The translations under genes and the position numbers were made by a program. Below, piece after piece: positions 24,903 through 33,246 of a DNA stretch of 64,000 bases (positions within the stretch are counted from its first letter, which is position 1; each line of letters opens with the position of its first letter). Below the pieces are notes generated by a model that had not been told where the DNA came from, ran no database searches, and was given only the letters and a program-made list of their open reading frames with translations. This DNA is from Xaviernesmea oryzae (GTDB lineage: Bacteria; Pseudomonadota; Alphaproteobacteria; Rhizobiales; Rhizobiaceae), in contig NZ_FXAF01000002.1 in the NCBI RefSeq assembly GCF_900177415.1, positions 806,001 to 870,000 on the forward strand, written 5' to 3'.

Positions 24903-26033
24903 ATGCCAAAGGCCCGCCCCATGCCCGCCAACGTTATCCTCTACGGCGTCGGCGCACTCGGCACCCTCGTTTTGGATGCGCTTCGCAGCGGCTACCCGAC
25001 AATCCGGGTGGTCGGAGCAGTAGATCATGCTCCGGACAAAGCCGGACGCCCGCTTGCGGAACTCTATCCCGGATATGCGGCTCTTGAAGGCATCGTCGTG
25101 GCGGGAACTCTCGCCGAGTGCCTGGCAGGCATCGAAGCGCCCGTGCATCTGGTCTATCATATGACCGAGTCCGTCCCCGCAGCCATCGAGACCCAGCTTT
25201 CGGAGATACTGGAGGCAGGCCTCGACGTCATCTCCGCCGCGGAATCGATGTTTCATCCCTGGCTGCGTCATGGCGAGTTCACGCAACGGCTCGACCGGAT
25301 CGCCCGCGCGAAGGGCCTATCCGTGACGGGCGTCGGCATCAATCCGGGCTTCAGCTTCGATAGCCTGCCGCTGATGCTGGCGCGCGCCACCTGCGGCGTC
25401 ACCCGCATCGACATAAGCCGCACCATCGACGTGACCGGCACGGGGCCGGGGGACATCGATCATGTCGGCTATGCGCTCTGGCCGAAGGAGTTCGAGGAGA
25501 AGATCGCATCGGGCCGCATCGTCGGCCATATGGGCATGCCGGAATCGATCGCCCAGCTCGCCGAGCGGCTGGACATGACCATAGACACGGTCGAGGAGCG
25601 CTGGGAAACGGCAACCGCCGACTTTCCGGTGGACTCCGGCACTCCCGAACTCGGCATGATCGAACCCGGCCGCGTCATCGGCATCACCCAGTTCGGCGAA
25701 GGCAAGAAGGACGGCGAGACAAAGATTTCCATGCGGCTCGTCATGTATTACGAGCCGGAAGATCATGGGCTGGAAGTCGCCGATCGCATCGAGATCGTCG
25801 GCGATCATCACATCAAGGCAAGCCTGGTCCCGGCGGCACGGTCGCTGTTCGGCGCAGCCTGCACGATCGTCAACGCCACGCATGACGTCATCGCGGCCGC
25901 CCCGGGTTTTGCGAGCGTGCTCGATTTTTCGATCGGCGGCGCAGAGCGGGGCGGGTTCCGTTACGTACTCGATCCGGCAAAACCGCCCCGCCCCGGCCAT
26001 GTCGCGCTTGTGAAGGAGGCCATCGAGCCGTGA
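24903..26033 (+). CDS. NAD(P)-dependent dehydrogenase of the DapB / 2,4-diaminopentanoate dehydrogenase type
   Basis: 376 residues with an N-terminal Rossmann loop (VILYGVGALGTLV, residues 11-23) and the C-terminal arrangement of COG3804 dehydrogenases (GINPGFSFDSLPLMLA, DVTGTGPGDIDHVGYALW). Known members oxidatively deaminate 2,4-diaminopentanoate in ornithine breakdown or act on related amino acids. Its place between two transporter genes, with a GTGA overlap to the second, implies it acts on the imported compound. The open frame extends upstream over the permease gene, but the ATG at 24903 is the sensible start. Confidence 0.78.
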   Translation: MPKARPMPANVILYGVGALGTLVLDALRSGYPTIRVVGAVDHAPDKAGRPLAELYPGYAALEGIVVAGTLAECLAGIEAPVHLVYHMTESVPAAIETQLSEILEAGLDVISAAESMFHPWLRHGEFTQRLDRIARAKGLSVTGVGINPGFSFDSLPLMLARATCGVTRIDISRTIDVTGTGPGDIDHVGYALWPKEFEEKIASGRIVGHMGMPESIAQLAERLDMTIDTVEERWETATADFPVDSGTPELGMIEPGRVIGITQFGEGKKDGETKISMRLVMYYEPEDHGLEVADRIEIVGDHHIKASLVPAARSLFGAACTIVNATHDVIAAAPGFASVLDFSIGGAERGGFRYVLDPAKPPRPGHVALVKEAIEP

Positions 26034-27598
26034 CGAGCTGGGATTCGGCGCTGTTCCTGCAGGTCCTGGCCTCGCCGGTCATCGCAAAGGCTGCCTGGAC
26101 GACACTTTGGGTCGCCACGCTGGCGCAGCTCTGCGGCACGCTCATCGGGATCGCCACGGCGCCGGCCATGATGGCCAAGGCCCGCCTGCCCCGCTTCATC
26201 GCCTTCCTCTACCTGTGGGTATTTCGGGGCACGCCGCTTCTTGCCCAAATCCTCTTCTTCTACGCAGCCCTGCCGCAGATGGGGATCAGGCTCAATGTCT
26301 TGACGACCGGGCTTCTGGCCTTGTCCCTCAACGAGGGAGCCCGCATGGCGGAAATCGTCCGCTCAGGCCTGCTTTCGGTGCCGCAGGAACAGCGCGAGGC
26401 CGCGGCGGCGCTCGGCTTTCGCAAGGTGCCGACCTTCTTCCTGGTGGTCATGCCGCAAGCCATGCGGGCCATCGTGCCGCCGCTGTGCAACAACTACAGC
26501 TACATGATCAAGGCCACCTCGCTGCTGGCGGCCATCTCGTTCGCCGAATTGTTGCGGACCTCCCAGCAACTGGCGCAATCGACCGCGCGCCCGCTGGAAA
26601 TCTATACGGTCGCGGCGATCTGGTACATGGCGATCATCTGCCTCGTAACCCTCGGCCAGTATCTCCTGGAGCGGCGCATGGAGCGGACGAACCGGCAGCG
26701 GACCATGAGGAATGTCGATCCCTCCCCCGTACCGGCGGCATCGGCGCAGACCGCTCCGCCTGTCGCCCGCGAGCCCGAAGACGTGCCGGACACGCCGCCG
26801 TTGATTGCCGCATCGGGCCTCGTCAAGCGGCTGGGAGCGACGCTGGCACTGGATCATGTCGATTTCTCCGTGCATTCGGGCCAGGTCGTCGCCGTTCTCG
26901 GCCCTTCCGGATCCGGCAAGTCGACTCTCCTCCGCTGCCTGAACCATATCGAAGTCCCGGACGAAGGCGTGGTGATGGTCGAAGGCCAGCCGATGGGCTT
27001 CACCACCGATGCGGCCGGCCGGCGGCGACCCGTCGCGGAAGCCGAGCTCGACCGCCAGCGCCGGCGCATGGGCATGGTATTCCAGCGCTTTCATCTGTTC
27101 GAACACCTGACGGCTCGACGAAATATCACCATCGGGCTCGAACGAGTGTTGAAGATACCCCGTCGGGAAGCCTGCGAGCGCGCCGATGCGCTGCTCGCCC
27201 GTTTCGGCCTCGGCCAGCTTGCCGATCGCTATCCCGGCCAGCTTTCGGGAGGCCAGAAACAGCGTGTCGCGATCGCACGCGCGATCTCCATGGCACCGAG
27301 CGCCATCCTGTTCGATGAACCGACCTCCGCACTCGATCCGGAAAGCGTCAAGGATGTGCTCGACGCCATGCGCGATCTCGCGCGACAGGGCATGACGATG
27401 GTCGTGGTGACGCACGAGATCGGATTTGCGCGCGCGGTTGCCGATCGCGTCGTCATCATGGCCGAAGGGCGGATCATCGAGCAGGGCAGCGCCGCCAGAG
27501 TGTTTGAGGACCCGCGCGATCCGCGCACGAAGAGCTTTCTGGCGCTTCTCTCCTCAAATCACCCCGCCGCGTCGTCGCCGCGAAGTGAAAGGGCATAG
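26030..27598 (+). CDS. Fused ABC permease-ATPase for polar amino acids
   Basis: 522 residues, two proteins in one. Residues about 1-220 form an amino-acid-type permease (EQREAAAALGFRKVPTFFLV), then a Pro/Ala linker of about 40 residues, then an ATPase from about 262 with Walker A GPSGSGKST, Q-loop FQRFHLFEHL, signature LSGGQKQR and [10 protein letters not shown]. It starts with GTG overlapping the dehydrogenase stop (GTGA). Fusions like this occur in some Rhizobiales and actinobacteria; they fix a permease:ATPase ratio of 1:1 per half-transporter. Confidence 0.85.
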   Translation: MTSWDSALFLQVLASPVIAKAAWTTLWVATLAQLCGTLIGIATAPAMMAKARLPRFIAFLYLWVFRGTPLLAQILFFYAALPQMGIRLNVLTTGLLALSLNEGARMAEIVRSGLLSVPQEQREAAAALGFRKVPTFFLVVMPQAMRAIVPPLCNNYSYMIKATSLLAAISFAELLRTSQQLAQSTARPLEIYTVAAIWYMAIICLVTLGQYLLERRMERTNRQRTMRNVDPSPVPAASAQTAPPVAREPEDVPDTPPLIAASGLVKRLGATLALDHVDFSVHSGQVVAVLGPSGSGKSTLLRCLNHIEVPDEGVVMVEGQPMGFTTDAAGRRRPVAEAELDRQRRRMGMVFQRFHLFEHLTARRNITIGLERVLKIPRREACERADALLARFGLGQLADRYPGQLSGGQKQRVAIARAISMAPSAILFDEPTSALDPESVKDVLDAMRDLARQGMTMVVVTHEIGFARAVADRVVIMAEGRIIEQGSAARVFEDPRDPRTKSFLALLSSNHPAASSPRSERA

Positions 27599-27644
27599 CG
27601 GGCTTACGCTTCCGCGCATCGCTGATGGGAGCCGGCCGGCAGCC

Positions 27645-28010
27645 TTACATGTCGCCGGCTTCCTTGCTGGGGTTCGCAGCAACCGCGATCACCAGCCCCG
27701 CCTCGCCGATGATGTGCCGGTAGCGGTAGTTCTTCGGCAGGTACATGGCGTCGCCGGGCTTGAAGATATGCTCCTCGCCGGTTTCCTCGACGATCTGCCG
27801 CGACCAGCCGTGCAGGCAATAGAGGATCACCTCATGCACGCCGTCGCCTTCCACCATCACGTCGAAATGCGGCATGTAGGTGGTGATGTGGAACGAGATC
27901 GAGGAACCGTGGAGTTTCTTGGTGATCAGCCGATGGCTGAATTCCTGTCCGGGATGGACCCAGGTCAGCGCCACGTCCTCTTGTCTCGACCATGCGATCT
28001 TTTCGCCCAT
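27645..28010 (-). CDS. Small cupin-domain protein
   Basis: A 121-residue single cupin barrel: MVEGDGVHEVILYCLHGWS and GEEHIFKPGDAMYLPKNYRYRH give the two cupin motifs with several His/Glu candidates for metal. AGGAG precedes the ATG at 28010. It is the last gene of the leftward operon, 130 nt after the FAD oxidase; that spacer shows nothing notable. It could be an isomerase, a dioxygenase-like enzyme or a binding protein. Confidence 0.75.
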   Translation of the reverse strand: MGEKIAWSRQEDVALTWVHPGQEFSHRLITKKLHGSSISFHITTYMPHFDVMVEGDGVHEVILYCLHGWSRQIVEETGEEHIFKPGDAMYLPKNYRYRHIIGEAGLVIAVAANPSKEAGDM

Positions 28011-28140
28011 TTGCCTGTCTCCTTGTCGTATGGCGTTGCGGGATGGGTGAGAAATCAATGCAAAGCCGCCGTCTCGAAACCGTCGAGGACCGCAGCCTCG
28101 ATGTCGGGTGATGGCGAGGCGTCACGTATCCTTCAATGCA

Positions 28141-29448
28141 TCAGGTATCTGCCGCACGCAGGTCGCGGCGGTCGCGGAACTCGCTCCAGCCAAGCCAGAC
28201 ATAAGGGGCGGCTTCCGCAAAGGTGCGCATGGGCACGGCTTTCGGCCTGACGTGAGGCAGGACGAATTCACCTGCCGTCACCCTGCCCGCCAGCAATCCC
28301 GCGATTTCACGGCCGAGCGAAGTCGTCAGCGCCACGCCGCGGCCATTGCAGCCGATCGCCGCGTCGAGGCCAGGCGCGAGCGAGAGAAACCGCGGCAGCG
28401 CGTCCAGCGTCGCGGCGATCACGCCTGTCCAGACATGTTCGGCGATCATATTCCCCGCAGCGGGAAAGAACTCCTCGAGCCGCCTGGTGAACACGGCCTC
28501 GGCCCGGTTCAGGCGGTTCGGCCCCGGCAGCACCAGACCGCCCGTCAGCAGCCGCCCGTCCGGCGACCAGCGCACCGCGAATGTATGGCGGCGCGTGTCC
28601 GCGATCGGCGAACGGGTTGGCAGGATGCGCGCCTGTTCTTCCGGGCCGAAACGCTGGCTGGCGATCTGGAAAACCCGGGTCGGTATGATGCTGCGGTCGA
28701 GTTCCGGAGCAAGGCGGCCCGTCAGGGCATTGGTGGCAAGAAACACGCGGGAGGCCTCCACACGGCCCTTCCGGCTGCTCAACAGCCATTTTCCGTCCCG
28801 CCGTGCGATGTTCGACACGGGGCTCTCTGCAAAGAGGGAAACACCCGCATCGAGACAGGCGCCGGCCAGCCCGCGCGCATAGGCGAGCGGGTTCAGCTGT
28901 CCGCCGGAGGGGACGAACAAGGCCCCGTGAAACCGTGTCGAACCGGTCCTGCGTGCGACTTCCGCGCCGTCCAGCATCTCGACGCCGCGCCCGCGCCGCT
29001 GCCACTCCGCCACCCGCCGCTCCAGGACGGAGGCGATGGCCGCAGTATGGGCGGGCTGCATCCAGCCGCTCTGCTCGGCGTCGCACTCGATGCCGACACG
29101 GCGGATGAGATCGAAAACGATGTCTCCGGACATGCCGACGAGATCCACGAGGCGCTCGCCGAAGACTTCGCCCAGCGACGCGCCGACATCGGCGGGGCCG
29201 AGCGCCGTCTTGAGGCTCGGGACGACGAAGCCGGTATTGCGGCCGGACGCTCCGAAGCCCGGAACATCGGCTTCGAGCAGCACGGTCCGGACGCCTAGCT
29301 CGGCCAGATGCAGGGCGGCCGAAAGCCCAAGAAAGCCGGCGCCGACGATAGCGACGTCGGCCGCCATATCCCCTTCCAGAACGGGCAGAGCCGGCCCCGG
29401 CCTGGAAAGCGCCGACCAGATGGATTGCTCGAAGGTGTCCGGCAGCAT
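28141..29448 (-). CDS. FAD-dependent amino-acid/amine oxidoreductase (DAO family)
   Basis: 435 residues with the FAD Rossmann loop VAIVGAGFLGLSAALHLAE (GAGFLG at 36-41) and the C-terminal GCNGRGVALTTSLG motif of D-amino-acid-oxidase/PuuB-like enzymes. Such enzymes oxidise primary or secondary amines (glutamylputrescine, sarcosine, D-amino acids). The start at 29448 shares one base with the amidohydrolase stop (TGATG). No membrane or signal segment, so cytoplasmic. Confidence 0.83.
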   Translation of the reverse strand: MLPDTFEQSIWSALSRPGPALPVLEGDMAADVAIVGAGFLGLSAALHLAELGVRTVLLEADVPGFGASGRNTGFVVPSLKTALGPADVGASLGEVFGERLVDLVGMSGDIVFDLIRRVGIECDAEQSGWMQPAHTAAIASVLERRVAEWQRRGRGVEMLDGAEVARRTGSTRFHGALFVPSGGQLNPLAYARGLAGACLDAGVSLFAESPVSNIARRDGKWLLSSRKGRVEASRVFLATNALTGRLAPELDRSIIPTRVFQIASQRFGPEEQARILPTRSPIADTRRHTFAVRWSPDGRLLTGGLVLPGPNRLNRAEAVFTRRLEEFFPAAGNMIAEHVWTGVIAATLDALPRFLSLAPGLDAAIGCNGRGVALTTSLGREIAGLLAGRVTAGEFVLPHVRPKAVPMRTFAEAAPYVWLGWSEFRDRRDLRAADT

Positions 29449-30812
29449 CACACCACCGGTTTCGCGTCGGGCAGTCTTGCGATGAAGCGGCCGGCGCCCG
29501 GTTGAGCCAGCACGTCCTTTCCGTCCCACACGATATTGCCGCGCAGCACCGTCATCGTGACCCGGGCATCGAAGGTCTCGCCATCATAGGGGCTCCAGTT
29601 GAGGCCGTCGAATGTGCGCGACGCATCGAAACGGTAGGACCCCGGCGTCATCACCGCCATGTCGGCGTCGGCGCCGATCGTCAGCGCTCCCTTCTGCGGC
29701 CACAGGCCGAAGAAGCGGGCAGGCTTTTCGCTCAGATATTCCGCCATGATCCGCTCCGGCGCCCGGCCTTTCGCCTTCAGATCCGTATAGAATGAAGGAG
29801 CCAGCGTCTCCAGTCCCGGAATGCCCGCGCCCGCATCGAAAATCGACGGCGTATATTTGTTGTCGATCGGCCAGCTCGAATGGTCGGTCGAAATGAAATC
29901 CACCTTTCCCTCGTCGAGGCGGTGCCAGAGGTCGTCCAGCACGCCCGGCCGTATGGGAGGGCTGACCTTCATGCGCGCGCCCAGCCGCCCGATGTCGCGA
30001 GCGGCATCGAAATGGAGATAATGAACGCAGAGCTCCGCCGTCGCCCGAACGCCCTCTTCCCGGTAGCGGGAAACGAGATCGTAACCGCGCGGATGCGAGA
30101 TATGCACGATATGGACATGCGCGCCGGTCGCCGCTCCCAGTTCCAGGAAATTGGCCGTCGCGGCCATCTCGGCGACCACGGGCCTGCTCGGCTCGTGCCA
30201 TTCCGGTGTGATGCGGTTCTGCGACTTGAAGCGGGCGATCATGCCCCGCACGATCTCCTGGTCCTCATTGTGGAGCCCGACCGGCAGCCCCGTTTCGACG
30301 GAAGCTTCCAGGATGTCGAACATGTCGTTGGCCGGCAGCCGGGGAAATCTTACCGGATGGCTTTCCATGCTGGATATCTTGAAGGCGACGGCACCCTTGG
30401 CGGCGAGCCGCGCCATCTCGGCGGTCCCCTGCCCCGGCGCGATGGTCGCATAGAGCGCCACGTCGCAGCTCGAATGCTCGTTGACGGCGGCGACCTTCAG
30501 GTCGAAGCGGTCAACGGTGTTGAGGGGGTCGGGGTTGTCGTAGGGCATGTCGACCATGGTCGTGATGCCGCCGGCAAGCGCCGAACGGCTGGTCGCGGCA
30601 AACCCGGGCAACCCCTTATAGCTGGTCGCGTGCGTCTGGCCGTCGACGAAGCCGGGCAGGACGAGCGCATCGCCCACGTCCCGGAAGACCGAGGCGGCCG
30701 GGGGTACCCCCTCGCCGATCGCCGCGATCTTCTCACCTGAAACGGCAATCCAGCCGCCCTGAACTGTCCGGTCCGGCAGGACAAGCGTTCCGCGAAGGAC
30801 GAAATCGTACAT
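29448..30812 (-). CDS. Dihydroorotase/hydantoinase-like amidohydrolase with substituted metal ligand
   Basis: A 454-residue cyclic amidohydrolase. The carboxylysine (Lys145 in VAFKISS), metal-site His181 (GLHNEDQ), His237 (VHIVHIS) and Asp310 (STDHSS) are where the family needs them. But the first motif, normally D-x-H-x-H, is D57-G-Q59-T-H61, so one histidine ligand is replaced by glutamine. It may hold one metal, or may have changed function. GGAGG precedes the ATG. The racemase gene lies 11 nt upstream and the FAD oxidase overlaps by 1 nt. Confidence 0.82.
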   Translation of the reverse strand: MYDFVLRGTLVLPDRTVQGGWIAVSGEKIAAIGEGVPPAASVFRDVGDALVLPGFVDGQTHATSYKGLPGFAATSRSALAGGITTMVDMPYDNPDPLNTVDRFDLKVAAVNEHSSCDVALYATIAPGQGTAEMARLAAKGAVAFKISSMESHPVRFPRLPANDMFDILEASVETGLPVGLHNEDQEIVRGMIARFKSQNRITPEWHEPSRPVVAEMAATANFLELGAATGAHVHIVHISHPRGYDLVSRYREEGVRATAELCVHYLHFDAARDIGRLGARMKVSPPIRPGVLDDLWHRLDEGKVDFISTDHSSWPIDNKYTPSIFDAGAGIPGLETLAPSFYTDLKAKGRAPERIMAEYLSEKPARFFGLWPQKGALTIGADADMAVMTPGSYRFDASRTFDGLNWSPYDGETFDARVTMTVLRGNIVWDGKDVLAQPGAGRFIARLPDAKPVV

Positions 30813-30823
30813 GCCTGCGCCTC

Positions 30824-31486
30824 CTATGCCGCCTTCGTGTAGCCGAGACGAAGCAGGCTCTCTGCCCGCATGACCGCCGCCTGCGCCGGATCGACCACCT
30901 GCAGGCCGAGCGCTTCCTCGATTTCACGGCGGTAGGTGCCCATGCTGGCGCAGCCGAGGATCAGCACGCCGGCGCCATCCTCGTCGCGCAACTGCGTGCC
31001 CACCTCGATGATGCGCTCGATGGCGCGCTCCTTCTGCGACATTTCCAGGACGCCCATGTCCAGTGCCCGGTCTCCGGCGAGGCGGTGTTCGAGGCCGAGC
31101 ATCCGGATCGCGCGCAGATGCCGTCCGATGGAACCGTTCTTGATCGACACGACACCGAAACTCTCGGCCAGGCCGGTCGCGGCCTGGTAAGCCGATTCCG
31201 CGATCCCGAGCACCGGTCTGCCCAGAGCTTCGCGGCAAAGGGCGAGGCCCGGATCGGAGAAGCAGCCGATCACATAGGCGTCGGCGTCGTTCTCCCGAAA
31301 ATAGTTGAGGACCGGCAGCACGACGGACTCCACGTCCTCCTGCGTCTCGATGCCGGCAGGCGTCCCCGTCAATGTCGCGCAGACGATCTCCGGCGCTCCC
31401 GGAATGCGCAGGACATCGAGGGCCCGGTCCATGCTTTCCGTGACATTGACCGAGCTGTTGGGGTTGAGCACAAGAATTCGCGTCAT
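30824..31486 (-). CDS. Aspartate/glutamate racemase family protein (hydantoin racemase-like)
   Basis: 220 residues starting TRILVLNPNSSVNVTESM, the hallmark of the hydantoin-racemase/HyuE and allantoin-racemase branch. The two catalytic cysteines are present: Cys75 (VIGCFSDPG) and Cys179 (LILGCASMG). The ATG at 31486 is preceded by AGGA. With the hydantoinase-like amidohydrolase next door, racemisation of a cyclic ureide or amide is the simplest reading. Confidence 0.85.
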   Translation of the reverse strand: MTRILVLNPNSSVNVTESMDRALDVLRIPGAPEIVCATLTGTPAGIETQEDVESVVLPVLNYFRENDADAYVIGCFSDPGLALCREALGRPVLGIAESAYQAATGLAESFGVVSIKNGSIGRHLRAIRMLGLEHRLAGDRALDMGVLEMSQKERAIERIIEVGTQLRDEDGAGVLILGCASMGTYRREIEEALGLQVVDPAQAAVMRAESLLRLGYTKAA

Positions 31487-31530
31487 AATTTTCCTGACCT
31501 GCCGCAAGGCATTGTGATGAAAATGGGAAA

Positions 31531-32637
31531 TCAGGCCGTCATGCCTGCAACGGCCTGGCCGATGACCTGACGGCTGCGAAGCAGAACCAGTCCCTTCCAA
31601 TCCGCCGTGTCTGGATGGTAGAAACGCCGCAGCGCCCGCTTGATCGCCCGGGTTCCGGCGGAAGTCCAATCCACCGTTCCATAGGCATGCAGCCAATGAT
31701 CGTCGCGCAATGCAGCCGCCCCCTCTTCCGCGGGGAAGGTACCGTATTCGAGCGCCACGAAGGTCAGCTTGTCGTCGCCCACGAAGCGGGCCCAGGCATA
31801 TTGGGTCAGGCCGGCGATCGGCACCGACGACGACTTGCCGAGAAGCGGCTCTCCCAGACTGTCCCCATACCAGGCGCGGCAACGCATCTGCCCCGACGTG
31901 CCGGGGCGATGCCCGCAGATCGGCTCGCCGTATCCGAAGGGGCCGAGACCGGTATGGTAATCGATCACGGCCACGTTGGCGCGATCGGCCAATGCATGAT
32001 CGGCACAGATGCGCTCCATGGTCCGGAGCGACCAGGTCGGCCTGGTGCCGCCATAATAAAAGCCTTCCGGATGGGTGTACTGGCCGCTGCTGCGCGCCAT
32101 CTCGAAGGCGAAGGCTCCGTGCTCGGCGCGCCATTTCGCAAGCCTCTCCTGTGCCGCCGCCACGCACTGAGCGTCGAGACTGCGCGGCAGGAAAGCATCG
32201 GCAAGCTCATCATAAGCCCTGTTTTCGGGAATGCCGTTCTCGAACAATATGCAGTTGCGGTTCAGATCGACGCCTTCTTCGGTCGTCCGCCTCAGCCAGG
32301 CGAAGCCGTGCGGATTCAGCGCGTGCACCATCATCACCGCAACGCCCTGGTCCATGATCTCGGCAAGACCGAAATCGATGCAATCGATCTGCGCGCCGGA
32401 CCCGCAAAAGCCTTCCACGCCATGCGTGGCGGAAACCAGCACCAGTACATTCGAGGCATCGGCGGGGCCGAACCACGCCACATCCGTCGCCAGTTCCTCG
32501 CCATCCGGCCCGCTATTGGGGTTCACGTAATGATGCAGATCGGCTTTCCCGCATCCGGCCTTTTCGAGAAACCGTTCCCGCGCGGTGCGATAGTCCTGGG
32601 AAAAGGCCTCAACCGGGTCGATCATCATTCCGTACAT
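31531..32637 (-). CDS. DUF2817 (M14-like) zinc carboxypeptidase/amidase
   Basis: A 368-residue cytoplasmic M14-like hydrolase. The zinc motif is THGVEG (His72, Glu75), followed by VDLNRN (124-128), the third ligand DYHTGLG (His228) and the catalytic glutamate in ALEYGT (Glu297). No signal peptide. Family members are thought to cleave amide bonds of acyl- or peptidyl-amino acids. First gene of the five-gene leftward operon; GAGG lies 9-12 nt before the ATG, and in-frame ATGs follow at codons 4 and 5. Confidence 0.83.
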   Translation of the reverse strand: MYGMMIDPVEAFSQDYRTARERFLEKAGCGKADLHHYVNPNSGPDGEELATDVAWFGPADASNVLVLVSATHGVEGFCGSGAQIDCIDFGLAEIMDQGVAVMMVHALNPHGFAWLRRTTEEGVDLNRNCILFENGIPENRAYDELADAFLPRSLDAQCVAAAQERLAKWRAEHGAFAFEMARSSGQYTHPEGFYYGGTRPTWSLRTMERICADHALADRANVAVIDYHTGLGPFGYGEPICGHRPGTSGQMRCRAWYGDSLGEPLLGKSSSVPIAGLTQYAWARFVGDDKLTFVALEYGTFPAEEGAAALRDDHWLHAYGTVDWTSAGTRAIKRALRRFYHPDTADWKGLVLLRSRQVIGQAVAGMTA

Positions 32638-32701
32638 TCGGAAATCCTCTGTCCTGCAAGCCGGGCGCCTCGAGTTGACATATGCCTGTTCGGATCAAAG
32701 A

Positions 32702-32717
32702 TATATTACGAAATATA
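32702..32717. promoter_or_regulatory. Operator-like repeat TATATT-N4-AATATA upstream of the M14 operon
   Basis: A perfect 6-bp inverted repeat in an AT-rich tract 65 nt upstream of the M14 gene start. On the opposite strand its core ATTTCGTAATAT matches ATCTCGTAATAT in the palindrome at 23183-23202, so both are likely bound by the same protein. Confidence 0.45.
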
Positions 32718-32949
32718 ATTTACAAGCGCATATTTGGACACCCGGAGTGCCGGATCGCGCCGCGAAGCCGGCCGTCTCTTACGGCCTTGCGTGAAGCGTT
32801 GCGGTCGGGATCAGCGGAATGATCGGCCCGGCACCCGTTTGCAGCGTGACAGACCCTGCGGATTCCATCGTCGTTTTCTCTGAACACGCTTATTTGCTGC
32901 GGAAACGAAGCACTATAACGGCCATCCGCCATTGCGCATGCATGTTGCG

Positions 32950-32969
32950 TTATATATCACAGGATATGC
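32950..32969. promoter_or_regulatory. Second operator-like element in the gntR gap
   Basis: ATAT-N8-ATAT with the left part TATATATC as in the site at 23183-23202 (13 of 20 positions alike). It lies about 280 nt upstream of gntR and may serve autoregulation. Confidence 0.35.
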
Positions 32970-33246
32970 CAAGAGCTCGTCTGCCCGGATCGCCCATGCT
33001 TCGTGAAGACCATCCCGGCTTCCGTCCCGATGGATCGGAGCATACAAATGCAGCGGAACGAGCGCGGTGGCATAAGGGCCTCCGTTTCCGGCTCTCGTTA
33101 TCCACCGGAAAGCCCGCGCTACCGACAGGACTTGGCTTGAACTATACTATCGAACATATCAGTTTGAATCGGAAATCTGCAGCCCGAAAGCCCATACCGG
33201 GATCGAGCACAGCAACGCCGGACGCGGGCCGGCGGGAGGAATGTTT

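Larger units (their letters stand above)
32638..33246. other. 609-nt divergent regulatory gap without a credible gene
   Basis: The gap lies between the M14-led operon and gntR. Short frames here have no ribosome site or family resemblance. It holds two AT-rich, operator-like elements (32702-32717 and 32950-32969) and a weaker ATATCA half-site at about 33155. The rest is ordinary GC-rich sequence. Confidence 0.6.
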
